From positions 16,827,501-16,891,500 of the forward strand of contig OX637401.1 in assembly GCA_951799425.1 (NCBI GenBank): a stretch of DNA of 64,000 nt. Reading direction: 5' to 3'. Shown piece by piece: positions 23,193-35,100 of the stretch (position 1 is the first letter of the stretch; every line of letters begins with the position of its first letter). Source of the DNA: Ilex aquifolium. Lineage: Eukaryota > Streptophyta > Magnoliopsida > Aquifoliales > Aquifoliaceae. Both the position numbers and the translations under genes were made by a program. The notes under the pieces were generated by a model. The model had not been told where the DNA came from. It was given only the letters and a program-made list of their open reading frames with translations, and searched no databases.

Positions 23193-26100
23193 TCATGTTG
23201 AATCAGGCTCAACCCTCAACCTTTTACTGCATCTGTCTTCCAAGTTGCTGATTGTTTCAGTTCCATCAATATTACGACTTCTCTTACCATTTACGTAATC
23301 CAGAAATACATGTGTGCCAACATCCTCGTCGATGTATAACGATTGTCCCTCATTACGTTCTTGAATATCTGGATTGTACATTAGATGAACACCACACTTC
23401 TTCACCTCTAGAGATGAGCTTATTTTGAAACAAACCACAATTCTTTCTCCACCTTTTATTGGGTACTCAAAATAACTTTTCGGTACATAGCTCACCCACG
23501 AATGCTCTTGCCTGGTTATTTGAATGCCACGGAAGGTCGACCGAAGGGTCCATTCATAACCATTGGTTTTGTCATAGATGATAGCAAAAGGAGCAGAGAT
23601 CAGGTTGCCTTTTTCCTCTGCTGCATAAACAGCCCAAAGAGTCATCCCCGAGAACTTATGCTCCACATCTAATGGCATATCGAAACATATTGAAGATCCC
23701 ATCACTCGATAGCTAAACCAATATGGAATCTTCCCACTTGGAAGGAAAATGTTGGAACCATTATGTTTAGAATATCCCTGTTACATGGAAATGGTGACAT
23801 GAGAGAGAGAGAGAGACCAACCTTAAAAAAAACTAGAGAGACCAACCTTAAAAAAACTATTCTTGAACACTTTTCCCAGATTGGTGCAGCAGTCCAGGTG
23901 AATCATTCGCATAGAATCGAGGTTGTCCAATTCCTCAATCTTAGATAGTCTAGTGCAATCAGAAACAAACAAGGTTGCCAATCTTTTGTAGTTTGATAGA
24001 TTTGGTAGTTTCTCCATTGATGTGCAATCATAAGCATATAATGATTGTAGATTAGGAGGAAGCTCTGTGAGTGATTGGAGACTTCTGCAGTTATGTAACC
24101 AGAGAGTTTCTAGCTTGGATAGTTGACAAAGGTTGGATGGTAGGCCACAGAAGTTATTCCTTGATAAATCCAATTCTTTCAGTGAGGATAAACTTCCGAG
24201 ATCAGTTGGAATATCTCCTTCATACAAACTGCAGTCACTCAGATTTAGTGTTCTTAAGGAACATAAACCAGTTATAAAAGGCGGTAGAAATCTGATGGAA
24301 TCGATATGTCTTCTTGGTGATACCCAAGACGAAATGAGAGTAAACCAAGATTTGGCTGATAAAATTTTGTTACATCCTTGTAGTGATAAGGTTGTAAGGT
24401 TCTTCAGAAGTCCACATGAAAAGGGCAATTGTTTAATAGCGGTTCCATCTGCAAGAAGCTCTTTGAGGCATTCTATATTCCCCAAATGCTCAGGCAATTC
24501 CTTTAGATTTGAGCAGCCAACGAGATTTAGAACTCTAAGTGATCTCAACTTGCAAATGCTACTTGGAAGCTCGCAAAGGTTCTCGCAATTTTTCAAACTC
24601 AACAAAGTCAGTCTATCCAAAACTCCAATTGATGGGTGAACCTCAAACAAAGTTGAACAATCTTCAAGGAATAATGTCTCCAACCTTGATACCCCAGTGA
24701 ATTCTGGGGTTTTTGTGAGGAACTTAGAGTGACTAAGATTGAGGACTTTCAAATTTTTCAGACTCTGAGACATCCAAGCAAAATAAGATTGTATAAGGGT
24801 TTCCTTCATGACAAACCATGCAAATTGTCCAACTATTAAAAAAAGAATAAGGTTGGAAAATTTTTCAATACCTTGATACCTGACCCAAGTTTTTTGATAT
24901 TACTATGTTGCATGTCTAGAGCAACAAGATTTTCTAGATGAAAATTGGATGGCAAATATTTCAAAGGGCAGTAATTCCAGCAAAGCCACCTTAACTCTCC
25001 TGATATATGTTCAAAGCTTCCAGCGAGATGCACGTAATTAATTTGAAGCAGTCTCAATTTCTCCATCCTTGCAAATGCTTTAGTCCTTAGATTTACATCC
25101 TTTAAAAACGGAAGGACTAGGACAATACCTTCAACTACTTCTGTTCCCTGATTTTAATGAAGAAACAACAAAATATTTGATAAATAATTTGCAACTTAGA
25201 GATATATGCAAGAGGAGAGAGAGAGAGCATGTTATGTATGTGTCTCTAAATATATCAAACTATTTATATAAACCTAAACTAAAAAATTGTGCTGCACTGG
25301 GAAAACTATTTATAGTGAAAAAAATTCGAGTAATTCTCTCTTACCTTTTGTTTTCCGAGTACATCACATATATCTTGATGATGCCACAGTCTGCTACGCC
25401 TTCCAGGCTCCTTAAGGGATTCTTCGCGAATAATTTCCCTTCCCATATCCCAAAGTAAATCATGCATCCTCAGTTCATTATTTTCATTAATTGTTAGTAA
25501 ACATCTATTAGTCAGAACATCAATTCCAATTTCTGAGAAGAAACCACAACCATTCAGTATAGTGATTACATATTCTTTATCCATTCCGATAAAGAAGCAT
25601 GCAATATCAAGGAATATATCTTTTACTTTATCATCATCTAGTGCATCGAAGCTTATTCTAAGTTTTTTTTGAATTTGATTGTGAGGGATATGCTTTAATT
25701 TCTCAAATGCACTTATCCATTCTGGCTTCGTTCTTCCAAACAAATACGAGCCCAAAACTTCAAGAGCTAGTGGAATTCCTTCGGCGTAGCTTAGTATGCC
25801 ATAAGAAAGCTCCAAATAATCGTCTAATGGCTTCGTTTGTCCGAAGGCATGCCAGCTGAAGAGGTTTAGAGACTCGGTATAGTTCAATTCCTTAACCTCG
25901 TATTTGTCATCTGCTTGAACTTGATTCAACAAATGCTCATCTCTTGTTGTGATAATGATTCTACTTCCTGAACCAAACCAGTAACGGTTCCCTGCTAATG
26001 AATTTAACTGTCCAATATGATCCACATCATCAAGAATAATAAGAATTCTTTTAGAACACAATCTTTCTTTCATCCAATTGATTCCTCTATCTATATTGTC

Positions 26101-29100
26101 AATCTTAAGGTCCTTGTACTTTAGAATTTCAGAAAGAAGCTGCTCTTGTAAATGAACAAGACCATTTAGCTGTTCAGAAATTTCTCTAACATTAGCAAGA
26201 AAACTGGAACTTTCAAACTGTTGAAAAATTAGATTATAAACAGCTTTGGCGAGGGTCGTTTTTCCTATTCCACCCATGCCATAGATCCCAATTATTCGGA
26301 CATCACTTGATTCATTGGTTAATAAAAAATTTATTTCACTAACACGAGAATCCATTCCAACAGGATGCTTGGCGACATTTAGATATGTATGGTTCACTTT
26401 GCACAAAACCTCCTCAACAATTTTTTGGATAAACTTCGATTCATGCCTGCAGTTTTGATCCAAACCAAAAAGTGAAATAACAAAGTTTAAGAAGTTTAAA
26501 TGAGTATTAAATACAAATAAAATACAGTAAATTGGGTGCTCAATTTTTAATAGGAGATTGGATCAAAGCAAACAGGCCGGAAAGAACATTATACTTAGAT
26601 ATTGTCTTTAAATGTTGTTTATAAGCAAATATGTCATTTTAATACGGATGCACCGTCAATACTGATTGTCACAAAAATGATATCTTTCCTAACCCCTAAT
26701 TACTATCCCTCATGTATGCAATGTATGAACGGGGGAGAAGACTTTCTTCCCCTAGGAATAGTGTCAAAAGAAAGGGCAATGAGGAAAGGGAAGTGGGACG
26801 ATGTAAATATGGGATATGTATGCACAAAAATGCTCCCCAATCGCAAGGAGACTTTTGTGTATTGTGAGTTACTTGGAAGAGTATTCCAAGGTCGTATCCA
26901 CAGGGAAGGTAGTGAATCAAGATTAAAGTGATTTGGTGAAAAACGGAAATGTAAAATCTTTTGTCTTGAGAGTTGATTGGTGAAGTGTATGCTAATGAAA
27001 ATGTAATGATAAAAACAAGTGTTGACAATTCCAAGAGATCACTCCAATGGGTATACCACCTCAACTCAAATCACTCCTCCTATTGAGCATGAATGAACGC
27101 TTGAATCACGGAAAGCCGAGGATGGCATCGATGAGTATCTAAGCATAAACCGTGACTAAGCCTACGGTTTATCAAAGACTCATCGACTAATCCATCTTCT
27201 ATCCGGTCAAAACGAACCATTTGACTCTAAAGGGAAAGAGGAGAAAGAGTTGAAATGGTATCCCCAAGGGAGATCCCTCTTGGTCTTGCCAACTAGAGGA
27301 TTTAGCTACTCATATTTGGAATGGAAATAACTATGTAATGGAGAAGCATTGCAAATCTATGAACTTCTAAAGTTACTAAGTATCAGAATTTATGAGCTAA
27401 AAGAACATGTATTTAAACCCATTGCATAGTTATGAGAAATGAAGAACTTGAAGCATTAATGGTGAAACATTAAATGAGCATTGAACTAACAAAACATGAA
27501 GGGAAAACAACATTCTTGGCATTCAATGAACTACTAAGAGTCTTACTCCAGATTACAAAACAGTGCAGTAGAAGAATATGCAAAAATCACAACTTTCTCT
27601 CTCTAAAAACTACTGTTCATCTTCTTCTCCGCCCAGAGTTTCTCTCTCTAAAAACCCTCTTACAGAAGTGCTCTGTGTCAAAAAAAAACTGCTTGCTCCT
27701 CCTCCCCATCCTTGGAGAACATTTCTTTCTCAAAAACGTGCCTGGGCATCCCCTGCAGCTTCAGCAGCAGCACCCAGCCTGCCAAGCCTGAACCAATAAG
27801 ATGCAGCATCCCTCTGCAACCCAGCTTGCCTTCTTCGTGTAATTTCTTTTGCTATGGAGAAAAACCCCTTTTCCCCCTCACTCCATATTCTGGAGAGGAA
27901 GGAGTCTCCTATCTGATTACTGGAGGGAGACAAACAGGGTATGACAGAGGTGTGCAGAGCTGGTCTGCACACCCAACAGCTCCTATTTTCTCTTTCTTCA
28001 ATTAATGCCATGGCTTCAAAGTCCAAGGATAAAGATATGGAGGGATATTCTGTATGTTGAGCGAGTCAGAGGAGTGAGGGAGACTAGCTGGTGGGGCCCT
28101 TGAAGCAGCAGAAACAGTTCAACAGAATTTTAGATGAAACAGCATCGGATACCGGTAGCTCGTGCACTGACTACCGGTAGCTGATACACCAGAAACAATT
28201 GGCTACCGGTAGTCGTGCGGTAGCTGCAACTCCAGTAGTATTTGGCTACCGGTAGCTCTGCGGTAGCTGATTCTCCAGTGGTATTTGGCTACCGGTAGCT
28301 CTGCGGTAGCTGATTCTCCAGTGGTATTTGGCTACCGGTAGCTCTGCGGTAGCTGACTGATGTTGATTCCTTCTTGCTTCCTTCTTTTAATTCAAAATCA
28401 AAGATAGCCCTCATCTCCATTCATCACAGCTTTGAAACAGTCGACATTTGCCTTGTTTAACTGCACAACTCACACATTACCAATAAGTGCTTGATTAACG
28501 CAATTCACATCAATATAATCTCCAAAAATTAATCTAACCCGAGATGATTTGCACAACAAAATATACAAAATTTGGTGTGAATCAAATACTACGAATAAAA
28601 AATCAAGCCAAAAGTAAGCTAGTAATTCTAGACATAATCCATAAACCGGTATTAAATTAATTATAAGTTAATGGATTTGGGTTTAATTTTAGTGAAGTTT
28701 GGTGATAACCAAGTGGACATACTACACATGTCAAATTAATGGGTAAACACGATGATGATGCATAAATCGGTCTTATGCACCACCGGTCAAGTGTTCAGTA
28801 ATTAACTCAAGTAAGACAAATATGTAGAGTGGTTCGGTCAACGTGACCTACTCCACTATAAGGGGCTAGGATGACCTAGGTATTTTATTACTTCGAGGAG
28901 TGTAGGTAGAGGAGGGAGAGCAATAGAGATACAAGCTAAGAGAGAGAGAGATGAGAGAATGATAGCAGATGTGCTCGGTGCCCCCCAATTATTGGTGGGG
29001 CTTACAATTTATAGTGCCTCCTAACAGACCGAGACGCCTTTTCAATAACTAAGTGGCTAATTTGGTGGAGCAGGCTCTATCTTCTCAACGGATGAGGCAG

Positions 29101-32100
29101 TTACGAAGCTCTCCTTAAGATCAGGTCAAACGATGACGTGGTTGACTTGTTCCAAGGCGGTGCAGATGAGGCTCCTGGGATGACCCTGTCTACTCTCAGG
29201 TGATGTAGCTCCTGAAACCCTGATGAGCCTGACTGGGCCTCTTTTGGGTTGGACCAATTGAGTTTCGTCTAGCTGGGCTCTTTATTCTCTTTATTTAGGC
29301 TGGACTTATAACTTGAGTTGGGCCCTTTGGCTTGGCATATCATTTGCCCCTCAATGCCCCAAGTCCAATAAAACTTGGAGAAGAGGGCATTTAGTTGAAT
29401 TTGGATTCTCGTGACAAAGACTCCTTTGACTGACGACTCTTTTACTTCATGATATATCTCACCAGGACACCTCCAACTATATAACCCCTTCATTTTATTT
29501 CCCCTCTAAAAGAACCCTAGGTCATAAATAAGAGCTTTTTCCTTCATTTCCCTTTTATACGAACTTGAGAGAGAGATCCTTCGTGAGATTCTTCAAGAAG
29601 AAAGGCAAGGAGTGAGATTCTTGAGTGGAGTGTTCAGAGGGCAATGTCGGTTGAAGGAGAAGATGTGCAAGAGTTCGTTGATCTTGGTGAAGAGCTTGGA
29701 GCGGTCGAGATCCCAGGCGGACACTGGCGTTGTCGAGGCTGGGAGACGAGCAGCAAAGGGGCAAGGCACCATAGGCTCCGCCAAGCATGGCGACCCAGGT
29801 TGCTGAAATTGAGGCGCCATGGGCGCCGCCAGGCGTGGCGACCTAGGAGGCACTGGTCTATGGAAAGACGTTGGCGCTAGAAGGAGGACAGACTATGGGC
29901 GTTGAAGGTGGAATTGGGCGCTCCCTGGGCACGGGCCTGATTAATGTGGGCCCTGGAGAAGAGGCGTCAAAGGCACCCTGCGGGGATGAACGATGGTGCC
30001 ATGGGCGCTGCTAGATGGTCGTTCTGATCACGGAGGAGTCATCGCGAGGGATACCAAGTATGCTCGGGATCGCGTCGACACCATAGCAGGCGAGCGCGCC
30101 AAGGCCTGGGCGCGGTCAGGCGGCGCCGTGTGTAGCTGGGTCGTCGTCGTTGGGCTAGCCAGGTGCGGCAGAGATGGACGCCAGGCATGGATCTTTACGA
30201 GGTTCAGAGAAGAGCCCTCTGGGTATTTTTGGTGGTGATGATTCTGGTAAAACGACAGATGATATAGCTCGCTCAAGTGGAACTCCACGGAGTCAGATCC
30301 CTCAAGGCTCTCCTGGTAGTGGCCCGGGCAATGTTTCTCGCCCTCGCAACAACAAACATTGAGGAAATGTAGCTCTTGATGATGACGGATCGAAAGTAAG
30401 TACCATATCTAGTACCCTCAATACTGATGCTGATATTTTGCGAATTGTATCCTCTTATAATATTCTCCATACGGTGTTGTGTCGTTGAGCTGGAATGGGT
30501 GGACCTGCTTGTGATGACTCTTTTGGAGATATTTCCATTTATGAGGAGGTGCTTGAGGCTGGGATGAGGTTCCCAATGCCTTCTTTTGGTTGTCGCATTC
30601 TCCACTGTTTTTTACTTGCCCCTGGGCTCGCGAGAGGGTTTCTCGGGCTGAGGCGGATCCGCGATTGGCTCATGAGAGGGCCGCCAAGTCTGATGATGAT
30701 TTAGAGAGTGGCCTCGCAGATGCCTTCATTGATAGCTACGAGGAGTTTCGGGGAAAGATTTTTGCTGCTTTCCCTGATATTGACCTTTTAGGCTTTGTGC
30801 CATATGAGGCGTCTGATGATGCTGATGGTGACTCTGACGGTGCAGAGGGTGAGGACGAGGAGGATGGCGGCCGTGAGAGTAGTTAGAGTGCTGGAGACTT
30901 TTGATTTTTTTTTTTTTTAGAAAGGCAGTGTGTAGCCTCCTTTTGTAAAAGTGGTTGTTTACAACTGATGTTCGTTTAAAATAGAATGCAAGGAACTTTT
31001 TCAAATAAATTTAGAAAATTTTATTTGATGACTGCTCGTGCTAAGCAATGGTGAGTAATAACCCAAAAAGGTATAGGAAAAAATAAAATCAAGCCCCCAA
31101 CTTTACTACTTCTGCCCTCCTAAAGTGTCATTGGTAGTATCTCTTCAAATGCTCAGCATTCCAGGGATGGGGTAAGACTTTTTCTTCAGAATATTGGATC
31201 TTGTAGGTGCCTGGCCTCACTACTTCTGTTATAAGGTAGGGTCCTTCCCAGTTTTGTCCAAGCTTCCCTTCTTGCAAATACTTTGTGGCGAGGATTACTT
31301 TCTTGAGGACTAAGTCTCCTGGTTGGAAGGAACGAGGCTTCACCCTCGAGTTGTAGTATCTTGTCATGCGGCGCTTGTACTCCGCATTCTGAACCATAGC
31401 CATTTCTCTTTCCTCATCTACCAAGTCGAGGTTGACGCGGAGTCCTTCCTCGTTGGTGATGGGATCATGGTGTTGGACCCTTAGAGAATGTACTCCGATT
31501 TCCATAGGTATGACTGCCTCAGTTCCAAAGGCGAGTGAAAAAGGAGTTTCTTCAGTCGGAGTCCTTGGCGTTGTTTAGTAGGCCCATAATACACCCAGGA
31601 GTTCATCTACCCACATACCCTTTACTCTTTCTAGCCTTGTCTTTAGGTTGCGTAGTACTATTCTGACTGTGACCTCTGTCTGTCTGTTGGCCTGCGGGTG
31701 CGCTGGACTGGAACGAGTTCAGGAGTTTGTTGTCGAATTTCTTGCCATTGTCACTGACTATGGTGTGGGGTACTCCAAAGCGACAAACTAGGTTCTTCCA
31801 GATGAAATCCTTGACCTTTGCGTCTATTATCTTCGCTAAGGGCTCGGCCTCCGCCCATTTTGTGAAGTAGTCGATGGCTATTACCACAAACTTACACTGC
31901 CTCCTGCTCAGAGGCAAAGGGCCCAAGATGTTGATCCCCCATTTGGAAAAGAGTCATGGACTTGTGATGGCTGTCAGTTCTTCTGGTGGCTGTCTGGGCA
32001 TAGTAACAAAGCGTTGACACTTGTCGCATTTCCTGGTGAACTTATGTGTGTCCCTAACCATGCTAGGCCAGAAGTAACCCCGTCTGAGTGCCTTGTGGGC

Positions 32101-35100
32101 TAGGGAGCGTCATCTAGAGTGGTTTCCACAAAATCCTTCAAGGATCTCTCGTAGGGCATAGTTAGCTTCCTCTAGGGAGATGAAACGTAGTAGTAGTAGG
32201 GAGTAGCCCTTTTTGTACAGGATGTCTTGCAAGATGGTGAACTTAGAGGCTTTCATTCTGAGCTTCTTGACCTCGAACAGGTTGTCTGGCAACGCGCCCT
32301 CCTAAAGGTATGCCCTTATTGGGATCCTCCAGTTCGACTCGGCAAATGTGCAGTTGACGTTAGTGGCTTCCACGTTTAGCCTGCTTGGTTTGAACTGGTG
32401 ACCGATGAATGCTAGTCCTGATGGGGCCTCTGAGGATGAGGCAAGCCTGACTAGTTCATCCGCAGCGAGATTGTCTCCCCTCGGGATGTGACAAATCTGG
32501 AAGTGGTGGAACTTAGTTAGCAAGGCTTGCACCATAGCAAGGTACTCTTGCATTCTCGTTCCTTTTGCTTCGAACTCGCCCTTCACTTGGTTGACTATCA
32601 ACTGAGAATCACTATAAGTGATGAGGTGTTGGGCTTCCATTTCAATTGCCAACCTTAAGCCAGAGAGGAGGGCTTCATATTTTGCTTCATTGTTGGAGGC
32701 CGCAAAGTGGAGCTTCGCGGCATACTTGATAGGAGCGCCATCGGGGTTGATCAGGATTAGGCCCGTTCCACCTCCTTCGCTAGTCGAAGAGCCATCAACG
32801 TAGAGCTTCTAGGGAGGCGGCAGAAAGGGGGCCTTGGAGGCCATGGTGGACGCCAAGGCGCCCGCCTTTGGTGCTAGGATGCCTTGGGTGCCAAGGCAAG
32901 GCGCCATGTTGTTCTGGGCGCCAAGTCTAGGTGCTTGATTGTCCTTCGGATGAGGCTTCTTGAGGTGCTGAGGTTTCGTTGTCCTCTTCCTCTGCCGGTG
33001 TGAGCTCGACAACGAAGTCCGCCAAGACTTATGCTTTGATGACTGCCCTTGGTTGGTACTGCACATCGAACTTGTCTAGCTCTACTGCCCACTTAAGGAG
33101 TCTTCCAGAGACATCTGGCTTTCCCATGACTCTCTTTAGAGGCTGGTCCGTGACGACGACGATAGTGTGACTCTGGAAATAATGTCGGAGACGCCTTGCT
33201 ATTGAGATTAGAGCGAGTGCCAGCTTTTTTAGCCTTGAATATCTTATCTCTGCTCCTCGGTATGCCTGCTCACATAATAAACAGGCTTTTGCACTCCTTC
33301 ATTGTCCCTAATGAGGATAGAGATTACTACTGATGGGGAAGCAGAGAGGTACAAGTACAAAGTTTCACCTGTCGTGGCATGTGAAAGGATGACGTGACCT
33401 ACTCCACTATGAAGGGCTAGGATGACCTGAGTATTTTATTACTTCGAGGAGTGTAGGTAGATGAGGGAGAGCAGTGGAGATACAAGCTATGAGAGAGAGA
33501 GGAGAATGATAACAGATGTGCTCGGTGCCCCCCAAGTATTGGCGGGACTTATAATTTATTGTGCCTCCTAACAGATTGAGACACATTTTCAGTAACTAAG
33601 TGGCTAATTTGGTGGAGCTGGTGCTATCTTATCAATGGATGAGGCAGTTATGGAGCTCCCTTTAAGATCAGGTTAAAGGATGACGTGGTTGACTTGTTCC
33701 AAGGCGGCGCGGATAAGGCTCCTGGGATGACCCTGCCTACTCTCAGGTGATGTAGCTCCTAAAAACCTGATAAGCCTGACTGAGCCTCTTTTGGGTTGGA
33801 CCAATTGGGTTTCGTCTAGCTGGACCTTGAGTTGGGCCCTTGGACTTGACACATCACATGGTATGGATCTGACTAAACACGATATAAAAATAAAATGAAT
33901 TTGATACAAAATGACCCCGAATAATCATGTTTATGAATGGATTAAATAAGAGGTGAACGAATTTTGACATGACATAATTTATAGGATTTCAAAGCATGAC
34001 ACCAACAAGACCATTGACAGTCCTTAGCCAAAAGGTCAAGATTGTGGATAAGACATGCACACAATTTGCCCAATGCAATCCTGAAATTTTTTTGGTATGT
34101 TTAAAATTTTATAATTTTTAAAATTTTATAAAATTTGCTCCCCCTAAAATATTTTAAAATTTTGATTACCTTTATACTTGATTAATACTTTTAAGATCTA
34201 AAAAAATTTGAACCTAAAAATGTATTAAGTGATGTAGTTTAATGAAAAATTTCATGAGTTACAACTCGAATAACGATACATTTACAATACCAAAAAGAGA
34301 TACTGTACTGAAAATTAAAATTTTAATTGTTATGGATGAAATTCAAGTTTGCATATTTTGTAATGGATTAAAATTTTCTTTCATATTCTTATAACTAAAT
34401 ATTTCTATATTTAAAATTTGGTTATTATAAATCATATTTGTAATATGATATATTGATTGATTGATTTTCTAGTATTGACATATCAACATATGTGATAAAT
34501 TGAATAGTTTTAACGTTATGATTTTAATTTTAACAATTAGTTATAATTTGCCCCTACTGCACATAAATCCTGGCTCCACCCCTGGGTAGGGGCCAGGGGG
34601 CTTGGGCCCACAATAAAAAAAATATTTTTAAAAAAAAAATATATGTTTCATATTTCTTTTTGAATAATTTCAACTGTGTCCATCCAATTGAATTAGATAA
34701 AACAAAATTAATTAGGTCAAAAAAATTGAGTACAGGTTACTGGAATAAAAGAAAAAAGATGGCTAAATCCCATAACAATTCTCTGAAAGTCAGTAAACTA
34801 AAGAAAAAATATTGAGTTACAATTATTTTATGAAAATTAGAGTTTTCCTTTTTCTTCTTCTTTTTTTTTTCCTCCGAAATCTGTTTGGTTAGTACAGTAA
34901 AATGTGATTTAGAATACTATTAATGTCTAAGTTGGGTTATTGCTTTTACTTGTGTCAAATATATTATATGGTTTATCCTTGATGTATAAATGTCATCTTT
35001 TTAAATTTTTTAATAGTCATGATGAAATACTTCAAAAGAAACCCATAGTTAGAATTGCCACTTCATACAAAAAGAGACGGTGATTCTAATTCTTCAAAAC

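Larger units (their letters stand above)
28753..33856 (-). mobile_element. Incomplete Ty3/gypsy (Tat/Retand-like) retrotransposon in TNL intron 1
   Basis: Fossil on the same strand as the TNL gene. LTR-like repeats lie at 28,753-29,342 and about 33,391-33,856. Recognisable pol parts from 5' to 3' on the minus strand: end of RT and RNase H (about 33,360-32,300), zinc-finger/integrase core (about 32,290-31,600) and integrase C-terminus (31,505-31,128, with FQPGDLVLKKV and GQNWEGPY). A purine-rich tract precedes the left LTR. Plus-strand frames between integrase and LTR fit the antisense ORF known from Tat elements. No gag or protease is recognised, and there are many breaks. The LTRs differ at roughly one position in ten by eye, so it is old. 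Confidence 0.85.

Noticed and set aside
24071-24639. Plus-strand frames of 68 and 168 codons
   Set aside because: Shadows of the TNL LRR exon on the other strand.
24836-24871. Frame ending in KNFPTLFFF as the end of a truncated LRR protein
   Set aside because: A GT-AG intron (24,871-24,765) joins GIK to SLKNLKVLNLS in frame, giving a normal LRR.
27474-28005. Overlapping plus-strand frames rich in Leu, Ser and Pro
   Set aside because: Three frames open at once over CT-rich repeat DNA; no motif, and they lie in the TNL intron.
28146-28355. CRISPR-like array
   Set aside because: The repeats are directly tandem with no unique spacers, in plant nuclear DNA; this is a minisatellite.
29593-29853. 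Minus-strand proline/alanine-rich frames of about 80 codons
   Set aside because: Opposite the antisense-ORF region of a gypsy element; GC-rich shadows.
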